In this document: positions 8,284 through 17,113 of the stretch, piece by piece | Numbering within the stretch: position 1 is the stretch's first letter | Layout: every line of letters starts with the position of its first letter | DNA from: Aeriscardovia aeriphila | Lineage (GTDB): Bacteria > Actinomycetota > Actinomycetes > Actinomycetales > Bifidobacteriaceae | Assembly: GCA_949290445.1 (NCBI GenBank) | Contig: CASERW010000006.1 | Span: forward strand, 1 to 56,939 | Reading direction: 5' to 3' | Length of the DNA stretch: 56,939 bases | Position numbers and translations under genes: made by a program | The notes under the pieces: model-generated | What the model was told of the DNA's origin: nothing | The model's database searches: none | What the model saw: only the letters and a program-made list of their open reading frames with translations

Positions 8284-9204
8284 CTAATCCCTCGAGCCAG
8301 CGACTCGTTCCTTAATGAATTCGGCAGAGCTCTCCATCTTTGCCTTTTCGTCGGCAGTCAGCTCCAACTCAGTCGTCGCCACAATTCCGTCGCGGCCAAC
8401 AATAGCCGGGTAGCTCAGGTAAACGCCGTAATCTTCACGGTAATGAGAGACCGGCAAAACGGTGTGAGAATCTTGGAAAACGCACGAAACGATGCGGCAT
8501 GCAGCGGCAGCCACACCATAATTCGTGTAATGCTTGCCCGAAGCGACGGCGAAACCACCCTCACGAGCAAGCTGGGCAAAATGCTCCAAATCCCAACCGT
8601 TCTTCTTGGCGAGCTCAGTAATCGGCTGGTTGAGCACGCGAACCGTCGACCACGCGGTGAACTGCGAATTGCCATGCTCACCCAGGTTGTAGCCCGACAC
8701 GGAACGAGGGTCCACACCAAGCTGCTCGCCCACGATGCGCTGCATACGCGCGGAATCGAGCAGAGTGCCCGTGCCCAAAACGTGAGAGGTCGGCAGGCCA
8801 GTGAGCTCCTGGTAGAGGGCGGTGATCACGTCCACCGGGTTGCTCACCACGACGAGCACGCCGTTAAAGCCCGAATTGCGAATATTCGCAGTGATGTCGC
8901 CGAGGGCCTTGCGCGTGTAGCGCAGCTCAGCGAAACGGTCCGACTTGGATTCCATCGTCAGGCTAATCTTGCCCAGCGTGGAGATGATGATCTGTGCATC
9001 GCGCAGCTGAGACCAGTCGTTGACCGTGATGTTCACATGGTTTTCGAGGTTTGCCAGCGCGTCTTGGAAGTCGAGAGCGTCGGCGTTAACCTTCGCCTCG
9101 TTGATGTCGTACAGCGCGAGATCGTCCACCATTTGGCTGGCGATCAGTTGGTGGGCAACAGCGGCGCCCACATTTCCCATTCCAATAATGCCAATCTTTC
9201 GCAT
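8284..9204 (-). CDS. L-2-hydroxyisocaproate dehydrogenase / L-lactate dehydrogenase family
   Basis: A 306-residue NAD-dependent 2-hydroxyacid dehydrogenase that reduces 2-oxo acids to L-2-hydroxy acids. The Rossmann motif [15 protein letters not shown] opens the protein; Asp33 (LYDINEAK) is the NAD-selecting acid. [12 protein letters not shown] near 121, [13 protein letters not shown] near 144 and [12 protein letters not shown] near 171 supply the substrate Arg153, Asp150 and catalytic His177. From memory the whole sequence ([30 protein letters not shown]) tracks lactobacillal L-HicDH more closely than true lactate dehydrogenases, so branched-chain 2-oxo acids are likely substrates. The region before the ATG has only a weak Shine-Dalgarno (AGAAG). 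It is flanked on both sides by copies of the dispersed motif and has its own terminator. Confidence 0.88.
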   Translation of the reverse strand: MRKIGIIGMGNVGAAVAHQLIASQMVDDLALYDINEAKVNADALDFQDALANLENHVNITVNDWSQLRDAQIIISTLGKISLTMESKSDRFAELRYTRKALGDITANIRNSGFNGVLVVVSNPVDVITALYQELTGLPTSHVLGTGTLLDSARMQRIVGEQLGVDPRSVSGYNLGEHGNSQFTAWSTVRVLNQPITELAKKNGWDLEHFAQLAREGGFAVASGKHYTNYGVAAAACRIVSCVFQDSHTVLPVSHYREDYGVYLSYPAIVGRDGIVATTELELTADEKAKMESSAEFIKERVAGSRD

Positions 9205-9254
9205 ACTTCTAGTGTAGGTGCAGCTCCCGCCGGTTTCACGACATTTCTCGGCGG

Positions 9255-9268
9255 CTTGAGATTATCAC
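9255..9268. repeat. Dispersed motif overlapping the sortase stop codon
   Basis: CTTGAGATTATCAC; read on the minus strand the core begins TGATAATCTC, and its first three bases are the TGA stop codon of the sortase gene (9267-9265). Confidence 0.75.
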
Positions 9269-10158
9269 TGCGCACTATGCGCCGCTGCGCTGCGGCGAGA
9301 ATAGCGAACCCTGCTGTGACGAGCCGCGATACCACAGCCCACAATCATCACCGCTGTAGCGACGAGGCCGGCATACACCCAGCTCGGGTAAATGCCGTCA
9401 TCGCTTTGCACCTTCGCAGCCGAATCACTCACCCGCTCGGCGCGCACGAGCAGACGATGTGAGTTGACGCCATACGGTGTGCAAGTGAGAAGAGTGACGT
9501 AATCCTTGCCTGGAGTAATGCCCAAATGAGTGGTGTCCTCCGGGCCGACCACCCACATTTTGTCAACGCGGTAGGAGAGCCTCTCCCCCAGTACATGAAG
9601 GAAGAGGTAATCGCCTTTCTTCAACTCGTCGAGGCGCGTGAAAATCAAGGCGTTTGGCAGGCCGCGATGCCCGGCAATCACACTGTTGGAGCCTTTTCCT
9701 CCCACCGGCAGGCTGGTTCCGTACAGGTGGCCAGCGCCCGAGGAAAGGGTTTGTACCGTAGTTCCGCGGCGAATCGCCAGATTAACAGAAATTTTAGGAA
9801 TCTCGAGCGTGGCAATAACGGAGAGCGCGTCAGCAGAGCCTTTTACGCTCAACTGAGACATATATTCTCGGTCGTTTTGGTAATGCTCATCGTACAAGCT
9901 CGGAATAGGAGTTTTCCCCACGCTTAAGCGGTAGTTATAGTCTCGAGCTGCTTGTAGCACTTTTTCTCGCTGCTCGTGGTTAAGTTTCGCGGCCGCATCA
10001 TCATAGTGTGCGACGGTCGAGGCTTCATCCAGTGCTGCAATCGACTGGGAAACAATCGGGTAGAGCAGCAAGCTTAAGCCTGCCAGCATGATGAGAATGG
10101 CAATGAGGGTGCGCATAGAAAAACGAGGGGATGCGTGTGGCTGAGTGCGATCAGTCAT
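9265..10158 (-). CDS. srtC: Class C (pilus-polymerising) sortase
   Basis: A 297-residue membrane transpeptidase that joins pilin subunits through isopeptide bonds. There is an N-terminal membrane segment (residues about 16-38, LIAILIMLAGLSLLLYPIV) and a C-terminal one (about 258-279), the two-anchor layout of class C. Catalytic residues are visible: His164 in VIAGHRGLP, Cys226 in TLLTCTPYG and Arg235 in NSHRLLVR. The C-to-R spacing of nine and the TPYG motif fit SrtC. I do not see the classical DPW/DPF lid motif in front of the core, so the lid may differ. AGGAGG lies about 6 bases upstream of the ATG. It is the last gene of the pilus operon, 111 bp after the backbone pilin, with a hairpin in the gap. 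Confidence 0.93.
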   Translation of the reverse strand: MTDRTQPHASPRFSMRTLIAILIMLAGLSLLLYPIVSQSIAALDEASTVAHYDDAAAKLNHEQREKVLQAARDYNYRLSVGKTPIPSLYDEHYQNDREYMSQLSVKGSADALSVIATLEIPKISVNLAIRRGTTVQTLSSGAGHLYGTSLPVGGKGSNSVIAGHRGLPNALIFTRLDELKKGDYLFLHVLGERLSYRVDKMWVVGPEDTTHLGITPGKDYVTLLTCTPYGVNSHRLLVRAERVSDSAAKVQSDDGIYPSWVYAGLVATAVMIVGCGIAARHSRVRYSRRSAAAHSAQ

Positions 10159-10221
10159 AACACACCTCCTCGTTTCGTGTTCACCTCAGCTCAGGCCCCG
10201 CGTCTGGCCGTGATAAACTCT

Positions 10222-10248
10222 CCGGACGCAGTCAGAGTCGACGTCCGG
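10222..10248 (-). terminator. Hairpin between pilin and sortase genes, probable attenuator
   Basis: CCGGACG (10222-10228) pairs with CGTCCGG (10242-10248). Read in the operon direction it is followed only by GAGAGTTT, a weak T tract. It may lower sortase expression relative to the abundant pilin. Confidence 0.5.
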
Positions 10249-10269
10249 TGCTCACTAGCAGTGCTCATC

Positions 10270-11967
10270 TTACGCACGCTTGCGAGCAAGCATCATGACG
10301 CCACCGGCGACCAGAGCGATACCAGCGACGACGAGAACGGCAATGCCGAAGCCACCGGTACGAGGCAGGAAGCCCTTGTAGTTCTTGACGGTGACGGAGC
10401 CAGCATCGACGTTGTTAACGGTGTAGTGGATTTCGTAAGGAGTTGGCATGTCCTGACGGGCGAGCTCGTCCTTCTGATCCTTGTTGGTGGCCTTCACCTC
10501 AACCTGAACGTCAGCGCCCAAGCGGTTGTAGCCTTGAGGAGCGTTGACCTCGTGCAGGTAGTACGTGCCTTCCTTCAGGCCTTCGAACACCAGGTTGCCT
10601 TCAGCATCAGTGCTCACCTCGGTGAGGGTGCCTTCTGGGTTGTAATCGTAGTGGTTCTTGGCCGCTGGGTCAGCGTTGAACTTGAGAGCCGAAGAGGTGT
10701 CACCCTGCTTGGTGAGAACGGAGAAGGTTGCGTTGGCGAGCTTTTCGTTGGAGTTGCCGTCAACCTTGTTCATCACAATCTGGAAACTGTAGAGGTAAGC
10801 GTGCTCCTTTGGAGTTTTCTCACCGCCAGAAGCAGACTGAGGGTCGTGCTGGTAGGTCACGTCGTAATCGTTGTCATTACCAGTGGAAGCGATGATGGCC
10901 TTGTCGTTGAGGTGAGCAGTGTAGTAAACCTTTACCCACTTGCCAGCGAGCTCGAGGTTCTTCATGTTGTTCGTGGTGTCAGCGCCGGTTGGGTCGCCGA
11001 AGTTCATGCTCAGAGACTGGCCAGAAACCTGCATTTCCGGCGTGGTGTAGGTAGAGAAGTCGACATCAGCAGCAGAAGGAGCGAAGTCGTCACCCACCTT
11101 GACAGAATCAACCTTGTCGAAGGTCAAACCTTTGGAGATGGTATCGTTCATCGTGAACCAGAAGCCCTTGTAGGTGTACTGCGAAGCCCAGGACGAAGGA
11201 ATGTAGAAGGTCAGCTCATAGTGCACGGCAGTGTTCTCATGGGCAGTGTCTGCCTTGTGCTGGTGAGAGATCGTACCTTTCTCAGCAACATCCACAATGT
11301 TCTTGTGGCTTTCTGGAGTGGAGCTCTTCAGTTCCACGCTCATATCCTTGGCGACAGGAGTGGTAATCACGAGAGAGACTGGAGAATTGTTTTCCTTGGT
11401 AGATGGGGCTGCTGGGTCAGCGGCGGTGGTTTCCTTCACCAGGTAGAAGCCGTTGGAAGGAAGGCTTGCCTTTACAGAAAGCTTGTCGTCAGAGAGGACG
11501 AAGGCGTCCGACTTGACGGTGGATTCGATGCCCTTAGCCTCGATCTGCTTGAGCAGGGAGTCGGCGAAGGTGCGGTAAATGTTGTTGGCGTCGATATCTG
11601 CTGGTTTCTCAGCTCCACCCAAATATGAGATGGCTTGCAACACATCAGCAGAGGACGATTCAGCAGTAATTGGCTTCTTCCCGTCAATAGTGAGCTTGGC
11701 GTCAACCGCTGCTGCTCGTACAGCCTCTTCATAGCCAGTGTTCATGCTCAGCTGGTAGGAATCAGCAGAGTCCGAAGTAGCAGTGTTGTCGATGAGGATT
11801 GGCTCCCATGCCTCGAAGGTACGGCCTGTGAGGTCTGTGGTACTGGTCAACGTCAGACTGGGCTGTTCAGCGGCCTGCGCGCTCAGAGCGCCGGTGCCAG
11901 CCATGGCGAGAGTGGCAATGCCAGCGACCATCATAGTCACTGCTTTCTTCCACACTGTAGCTTTCAT
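10270..11967 (-). CDS. Backbone fimbrial subunit, LPxTG-anchored
   Basis: A 565-residue major pilin exported by a signal peptide (MKATVWKKAVTMMVAG to about AQA, residue 32) and anchored or polymerised by sortase. An N-terminal isopeptide-forming fimbrial domain spans about residues 35-300 (FWFTMNDTISKGLTFDKV), followed by a Cna-B-like domain with the E-box GTYYLHEVNAPQGY near 470. The sorting signal is LPRTG at 534-538, a hydrophobic segment and ARKRA. The usual pilin-motif lysine is not obvious; K in MSVELKSSTPE is the best candidate. ATG 11967 is chosen over an upstream in-frame ATG because GGAGAGGAAAA precedes it and the signal peptide starts there. A small hairpin lies just upstream of the Shine-Dalgarno. 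Second gene of the operon. Confidence 0.92.
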   Translation of the reverse strand: MKATVWKKAVTMMVAGIATLAMAGTGALSAQAAEQPSLTLTSTTDLTGRTFEAWEPILIDNTATSDSADSYQLSMNTGYEEAVRAAAVDAKLTIDGKKPITAESSSADVLQAISYLGGAEKPADIDANNIYRTFADSLLKQIEAKGIESTVKSDAFVLSDDKLSVKASLPSNGFYLVKETTAADPAAPSTKENNSPVSLVITTPVAKDMSVELKSSTPESHKNIVDVAEKGTISHQHKADTAHENTAVHYELTFYIPSSWASQYTYKGFWFTMNDTISKGLTFDKVDSVKVGDDFAPSAADVDFSTYTTPEMQVSGQSLSMNFGDPTGADTTNNMKNLELAGKWVKVYYTAHLNDKAIIASTGNDNDYDVTYQHDPQSASGGEKTPKEHAYLYSFQIVMNKVDGNSNEKLANATFSVLTKQGDTSSALKFNADPAAKNHYDYNPEGTLTEVSTDAEGNLVFEGLKEGTYYLHEVNAPQGYNRLGADVQVEVKATNKDQKDELARQDMPTPYEIHYTVNNVDAGSVTVKNYKGFLPRTGGFGIAVLVVAGIALVAGGVMMLARKRA

Positions 11968-11982
11968 TATTTTTTCCTCTCC

Positions 11983-12030
11983 TTCCCCACTGTTGGGGGA
12001 AAAATTGTTGTGGCTCACCTGTTGTGGTGA
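11983..12030 (-). promoter_or_regulatory. Two small hairpins in the pilin leader
   Basis: TTCCCC (11983-11988) pairs with GGGGAA (11996-12001) immediately before the pilin Shine-Dalgarno. TCACC (12015-12019) pairs with GGTGA (12026-12030). They sit in the 135-bp gap between tip and pilin genes and could stabilise the pilin mRNA or adjust its translation. Confidence 0.4.
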
Positions 12031-12102
12031 AGTCAAGCTATTGTTTGCCTCTGTTTGCCAGCCGTGCTTGCCAGCTTGTGGCTTGGCTCGAGGCTTGTTT
12101 CT

Positions 12103-15100
12103 TTACTCGTGGTTTGTGCGCCGGGTCGAGTAGAGCCATGCTCCCATGATCAGCAAGATCAGAGCAACGCCAACCCCTATTGCTTGACCCGGAAGAGAGC
12201 CTGTGGAGGGAAGCACGTACCACTTCTTTGTGTTGGTAATACTTCCAAAGTCAATCTGGCCAGTGAAAGCACCAGTGGAGGAAAGTGTTTGGCCTGTTTT
12301 CACGCCGATAAAGGCACTCTCGTGGGTTGTTGCGTCCAAGCTGAACACTTCTGAACTGGCGAGGTAGCCTTCTGGTGCCTGGGTTTCTTCCAACTGGTAG
12401 TTTCCCCAGGGAAGGCCTGTCACCCTCAGCACGCCTGCCTGCTGGTCTTTATCGCACAGAACTCCAGCTTTGCTCGTGGTGATACTGATGTGCCCGTCAC
12501 TGTAAGTGCTGCTCGTTTCTGGAGTGCGCGCAACGCAAAGCTCGCCGGTTTTACTTGTAGCATCGGCTACTTCCCAGACGAGGGTTTTGCTGTGGGTGAC
12601 GTTGGTTTGCGCGTCGGTATAGGTGCGCTGGACGGTGAGTTTCCAGTGTGAGCCTGGCAAGAGGGTGGCTTTGTCGTCTGTTTTCTTCCAGCTTGCCTTT
12701 CCGAGCTTTTCGTTGTTTGTGAGATTGCCAAGCGTGATGGTGCTGAGCTTTTCTTGAGCATTATTCACTTCAAAGTCGGTGTGCTTGCTGAGCAGCTTGT
12801 AGCCTGTTGGCGCTTGGGTTTCACTGAGGCGGTAGAAGCCGTTGGGAAGGCCTTCTACCAAGAACCTTCCTGGGGTATTGTTCCGATCTCGCCATGGGTT
12901 GGCGCTTGAGCACGTGGTGACGCTCGTGTTGTCCGAACAGTCGGCCACTGTCACTTCACCGTCAGTACCGAAGCCAGAAAGATTATCAATGCTCGTGTAG
13001 GTGGAATCAGTGTATTTGGTAATCTTCCACGTTGAGCCGGAAAGAAGGGAGGCGTCGGTTGCGCTGACCTTGTTCCAGGAAAGTGTGGTGGGCTGGTCAA
13101 GGAAGGCGATGGGTGAATCATTGTTATCCGAGGCAACTATTTCAGGCGCACCTGAAGTATCACCTGCATCACTGACAGTGAGGTGACCGTTAGTAATGCT
13201 GAAGCGACGAGTTTGTGAGCTCACAGTGTAGCCGGAAGGCGCTTGAATTTCCTCGACGATGTAGTCACCATCTTGCAAACCAGCGACGCTGACATGGCCT
13301 GCGAGCGAATCCGCATCAGCGAGAACGGGAAGCCCGGAGACGACGCAGATGAGTGTGCCTTGAGTTCCGTTTGGCGCTGTTACTGTGATCGTCGTCACAC
13401 CAGGCTTCAGCGCGTGAACTGCTCCTGTAGACGGATCAATGCTTGCTACTGATGGTTCAGAGCTACTCCAGGAAGCTTGCGAGAGAGCTGCACCATTCTT
13501 GCTCGCTCCCATCACCTGGTTTTGTCCCACAATCATCATGCGAGAGCCAGTGATCGTGATGCCTTTGCTCGGAGGATCTTGCACAGTGATCACAATGGAG
13601 TCGCTCTTCCGGACTGCTGTGACGCTTACGGTGGTCGTGCCAGGGTTCTTTGCCACGACGTTTCCGGCGTAGTCGACCGTTGCCACAGTAGGGTCGGAAG
13701 ATTTCCATCCCACTTGAATGTTTGCCAAGCTTGAGGGGTTTACTTCGTGGCCTAGGGAAATGACTTGGCCTGTGTACAAGGTGATTTCCCCACTTGTGAG
13801 CTTGTCACTGGTAATGCGCACAGAGTCGACAGCTGCTGAGCAGGGGTTTGTATGGGTGATCGTCTTATTTCCCTGGGAGAACACGGCAACAGGCCATGTT
13901 GTGTCGATGGCGTAGCTGTTGCGAGAACCTCCATTGTTATCCCAGCGGCCAAATTTCAGGCTCGGCGTATCAGTGAACACGGCGTGGATTGTGTCAACGC
14001 CTGGATGGGTGATGGTGTAGGAAACCCATCCATCGCAGGAATCGTGCATACGCTGAGGCTGATCCGTCCACTTGGTGCCATCCACTGAATAGTGAATGTA
14101 GTATTCTGGCCAGTTCGTGCGTGACTTCTGGTAGTACACGGTGACTTGGTTTTCAGGGGCAGTGCTTTCTGAAGGAGTGCCAATCTGGATGGCTAATTGC
14201 GTAATGCAATTGTCATAGACTGCCGTGATGATGACGGTTCCTTCGCTGATTGCCGTGACCTTGCCATTGGCATCGACGCTGGCAATCCTGGAGTCAGAGC
14301 TGCTCCAGGAAGCTCGGGAAGGGTCAGTGTAGGAATCAGCCCAGTGGAAGAGCATCTGTTGGGTCGAACCGGGGAGCATGAATTTCGATCCATCAATGCA
14401 CATCACGTCAGGGTCAACCTTCACTGGCCCCTCACCAAGAACTCGATAGACAAGGATAGCTTTCTGATCTCCTGCGCGTACGGTCAGGCTTGCCACACCA
14501 GGAGCAATCGCGTGAACAGTGCCATCAGGCTCAACAACAGCCACCGATGTATCCGAGCTCGTCCAGGAAACAGGCTCGTCAGCCAGAGCTTTCCCGTTTT
14601 CTCCGCTCACGCTCGCATGGGCGTGCGTGCTCGCTCCCACTTTTCCTGTTGCGTCGTCGATACTCGCTCTGACGTGACTGACGTGGTGGGTTGAGTCAGT
14701 GACGTTCCATTCTTCGCCTGTTGTTGTGTTGGTCACTTTCCAACTGGCGCCTGCCAACAGGTTGCTGTGATCGCGTGAATCGGCTTTGTACCAGGACACT
14801 TGGTTTTCCGGGTCGGAAATATAGTGGTAGCCATCAGCGTTGACGCCATCTCCTGGCACTTCATTAACGTCGTTTCCTGTACCAGTAGTGGTTACCTCAT
14901 AAATCTGAGGATTCAGCAGGTAGCCTTCTGGAGGAGTTGCTTCTTTGAGGTAGTAGGTGGCGCCTGGTTTCAGGCCTTGTACGAGCAGATGGCCTTGTTC
15001 CGAACTCCAATCGTTTTCCCCGTTATCGGTGACTGAGAGCAGCGCGTTGGTGTTCTTTTCTGCATCTTGAGTGCTCGTGTAGATGTCCCAGGAGGAGCCG

Positions 15101-16656
15101 GGCAGAAGTTGTATTCCTTCTTCGCCCGTCTTTCGCCACTCGATGGATGAGCAGGTGTTGGTGACTGCGCCCGACCACGGCATGGCATGGCGTTCTTCAT
15201 CCATGTCCAGCACGGAAGCAGTCGTCACTCCCCCTACTTGTTGGCTTGCAGCAGTAGGAGTGTTCATCAGGTAGTTGCCGGTTACCCACACTCGCCCGTT
15301 TGTAGTGACATGGTCGTTGAAAGAGCCATGAGGCACGACAACAGAGCCGAGAAGTGCTGCTGCTGGGTCGTCGCTGCTGGTCAGGCCGTTGTTAGCGCTC
15401 GCATTGGTGGTTTTCCCGCCGAAAATCTCCAGATTGTCAGCGTCGATGAAGTTCCACAGAACCTTTTGGCCTACTTGTGTGTAAAGATCTTGCACGTCAG
15501 AGGCCGCAGCGTCAGAGTAGCCGTTTCCGATTTGTGTTCCGTTCCACCACACTCGCCATCCGTTATGCCAGGAAATGTTCTTACCGTGCACGTTGAGAAC
15601 GATGGAAGCATCTTCAGCAATGTTGGAGAAGCTCAGGTCGAGGCCGCGGTAGCCATCTGAGTTGAGCTGCTCTGAGGTGAGGGAGAACACTTGAAGTTTG
15701 GAGACGCCATCGCCGGTGAGGTAGAGAACTTTTTCTGCATTCTGTGGGTTTTCAGGACCGTCGAAGTGCAGATTATAGGAGACTTTGGCTTCTTTTTCTG
15801 CGTCTGCTGATGTGTAGTTGTACTTGTAATAGGTCACATCTTCTGCTGCTGCAATGCCCGTGGTGGCAAAACCGTTGGCTGTGAGGTCTTTGAGAGAGCG
15901 AGAGAAAGTGTTGACCTCATCATCAGCATTCGTAAGGTCTTGGGTGTTGCCTGCAAGCCTGACGTGAGAGAGGGGATTGTCATCGTTGAAGGTGAGTGGC
16001 CCATTCTTGGTAGTGTATTGGCGAAGAGAGGGGCTGCCTTTCTTTCCCCACACATCGGTGCTCGGGCCTGCAACTTGGGCAGTGAAAACATGGTTGTTGT
16101 TGCCTTCACTATCGCCTGTTTTGATTCCCATTCCCGCGTTCCAGGCTTGAACGTGAGCCGAGGCCTGTTGCCCAGAAGCGGAAGCGAGCGTGTTGGTTTT
16201 ACCGCCAACGGCGAGAATAGTGGAGCTGTCATCTGGCAGGTATTGGGAGCCGAAGGCGACGATTCCGAAGGTGAAGAAGCCTTTGAGAGGGTTGGCAATT
16301 AAGTCGCCTGCGACAATGGTTGCGCCTTCTGCTTCTGCTGCGTATGAGCCTGTCGGGCCTTGCGCTGAGTACCAGTTGGAGTTGGCGAGATTACCAATGA
16401 CCATGTCCCCACCTACATAAGTGGCAACATGCTGATCTTTAGAATCCAGTGTTCCGCCTGTATCGATGTTCATGTGCAATTCTTCAGTCGAATCACACAA
16501 TGCTCCTGTGAGCGTGTCGGCGTGCGCTGCGGTAACGATAGAAGAAAAAAGCAGTGCAGTGAGGGCAACAAGCGCGGCAAGAGGGCGTATGGCAGTGTGC
16601 AGCTTTTTGCAAACGAGTGCATTCATGAAATGATGAGGATGACCATGGTGATGCAT
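12103..16656 (-). CDS. Pilus tip adhesin: anchor-A, Ig-like, CBM26-like and Cna-B domains, LPxTG
   Basis: A 1517-residue surface protein, first gene of the pilus operon. An export signal (residues about 12-48, LHTAIRPLAALVALTALLF) leads into a 'choice-of-anchor A'-like adhesin region (about 50-470, GDMVIGNLAN...IVAGDLIANPL). Four BIG2-type Ig-like repeats follow (SWTSSDTSVAVVEPDG near 694, ASWSSSDSRIASVDANG near 780, VGWKSSDPTVATVDYAG near 979, ASWSSSEPSVASIDP near 1060). Between the second and third lies a segment resembling starch-binding CBM26 (VTVYYQKSRTNWPEYYIHYS near 835). Cna-B modules carry E-boxes KEATPPEGY, EEIQAPSGY, SETQAPTGY and EETQAPEGY. LPSTG is near 1481. ATG 16656 lies 11 bases after AAGGAG; GTG 16662 is 5 bases after it, and an in-frame ATG exists at 16686. 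The N-terminus is odd: MHHHGHPHHF. Confidence 0.9.
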   Translation of the reverse strand: MHHHGHPHHFMNALVCKKLHTAIRPLAALVALTALLFSSIVTAAHADTLTGALCDSTEELHMNIDTGGTLDSKDQHVATYVGGDMVIGNLANSNWYSAQGPTGSYAAEAEGATIVAGDLIANPLKGFFTFGIVAFGSQYLPDDSSTILAVGGKTNTLASASGQQASAHVQAWNAGMGIKTGDSEGNNNHVFTAQVAGPSTDVWGKKGSPSLRQYTTKNGPLTFNDDNPLSHVRLAGNTQDLTNADDEVNTFSRSLKDLTANGFATTGIAAAEDVTYYKYNYTSADAEKEAKVSYNLHFDGPENPQNAEKVLYLTGDGVSKLQVFSLTSEQLNSDGYRGLDLSFSNIAEDASIVLNVHGKNISWHNGWRVWWNGTQIGNGYSDAAASDVQDLYTQVGQKVLWNFIDADNLEIFGGKTTNASANNGLTSSDDPAAALLGSVVVPHGSFNDHVTTNGRVWVTGNYLMNTPTAASQQVGGVTTASVLDMDEERHAMPWSGAVTNTCSSIEWRKTGEEGIQLLPGSSWDIYTSTQDAEKNTNALLSVTDNGENDWSSEQGHLLVQGLKPGATYYLKEATPPEGYLLNPQIYEVTTTGTGNDVNEVPGDGVNADGYHYISDPENQVSWYKADSRDHSNLLAGASWKVTNTTTGEEWNVTDSTHHVSHVRASIDDATGKVGASTHAHASVSGENGKALADEPVSWTSSDTSVAVVEPDGTVHAIAPGVASLTVRAGDQKAILVYRVLGEGPVKVDPDVMCIDGSKFMLPGSTQQMLFHWADSYTDPSRASWSSSDSRIASVDANGKVTAISEGTVIITAVYDNCITQLAIQIGTPSESTAPENQVTVYYQKSRTNWPEYYIHYSVDGTKWTDQPQRMHDSCDGWVSYTITHPGVDTIHAVFTDTPSLKFGRWDNNGGSRNSYAIDTTWPVAVFSQGNKTITHTNPCSAAVDSVRITSDKLTSGEITLYTGQVISLGHEVNPSSLANIQVGWKSSDPTVATVDYAGNVVAKNPGTTTVSVTAVRKSDSIVITVQDPPSKGITITGSRMMIVGQNQVMGASKNGAALSQASWSSSEPSVASIDPSTGAVHALKPGVTTITVTAPNGTQGTLICVVSGLPVLADADSLAGHVSVAGLQDGDYIVEEIQAPSGYTVSSQTRRFSITNGHLTVSDAGDTSGAPEIVASDNNDSPIAFLDQPTTLSWNKVSATDASLLSGSTWKITKYTDSTYTSIDNLSGFGTDGEVTVADCSDNTSVTTCSSANPWRDRNNTPGRFLVEGLPNGFYRLSETQAPTGYKLLSKHTDFEVNNAQEKLSTITLGNLTNNEKLGKASWKKTDDKATLLPGSHWKLTVQRTYTDAQTNVTHSKTLVWEVADATSKTGELCVARTPETSSTYSDGHISITTSKAGVLCDKDQQAGVLRVTGLPWGNYQLEETQAPEGYLASSEVFSLDATTHESAFIGVKTGQTLSSTGAFTGQIDFGSITNTKKWYVLPSTGSLPGQAIGVGVALILLIMGAWLYSTRRTNHE

Positions 16657-16771
16657 ATGCACCCAAACTCCTTCGAACGCACTCATTTCTGGGCTAAAAT
16701 ACTGGATTTCGCAGGGAAAGTGACCTCTGATGGCAGCAACGCCAGGAGAAGAAATCTCCGTCTATGGAAGA

Positions 16772-16800
16772 AATATACCCCCCCCCACAAATGGGGTCAA
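16772..16800 (-). promoter_or_regulatory. Pilus operon promoter with poly-G spacer (predicted phase-variable)
   Basis: On the minus strand, -35 TTGACC (16800-16795) and -10 TATATT (16777-16772) are separated by exactly 17 bases. The nine bases next to the -10 are all G (16786-16778). The element lies about 115 bp before the tip-adhesin start and nothing else intervenes. Gain or loss of a G by replication slippage would move the spacer to 16 or 18 and change promoter strength. Confidence 0.8.
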
Positions 16801-17113
16801 CGGTCAGTTTTGGCTGGATTTTTCTTTTCTTGCAAACGTGAGCAGGAAATCCTAAGCGCCAGTAGTATTTCTTTCCGTATATGAACCATGTAACTTTCCG
16901 GAAAGTTGATTGTCGTGCGGCGTGTCGCAAGTCGACAAGTGACCAGTCACACCCAATATTAGTGAAATCGTTAGCACAATAGCCGTACGAGTGCCAGTGT
17001 AAAGCCCAGAAAACCTGCGCTGACAATCTCAAGAAGTGAGAGCTAAAAACTTACACAGAAGAGAGGAAAGCTCGCCAACGAAATTATTTACAACACTATC
17101 AATAAGAATAGGC
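16801..17113. other. Gene-free stretch between the pilus promoter and an MFS gene
   Basis: No ORF with a usable start is present. A variant of the dispersed word, TGACAATCTCAAGAAG (17021-17036), lies about 80 bp past the stop of the MFS gene that ends at 17114. An imperfect inverted repeat around gtgtcgcaagtcgacaag (16920s) could bind a regulator of the pilus promoter; this is speculative. Confidence 0.5.
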
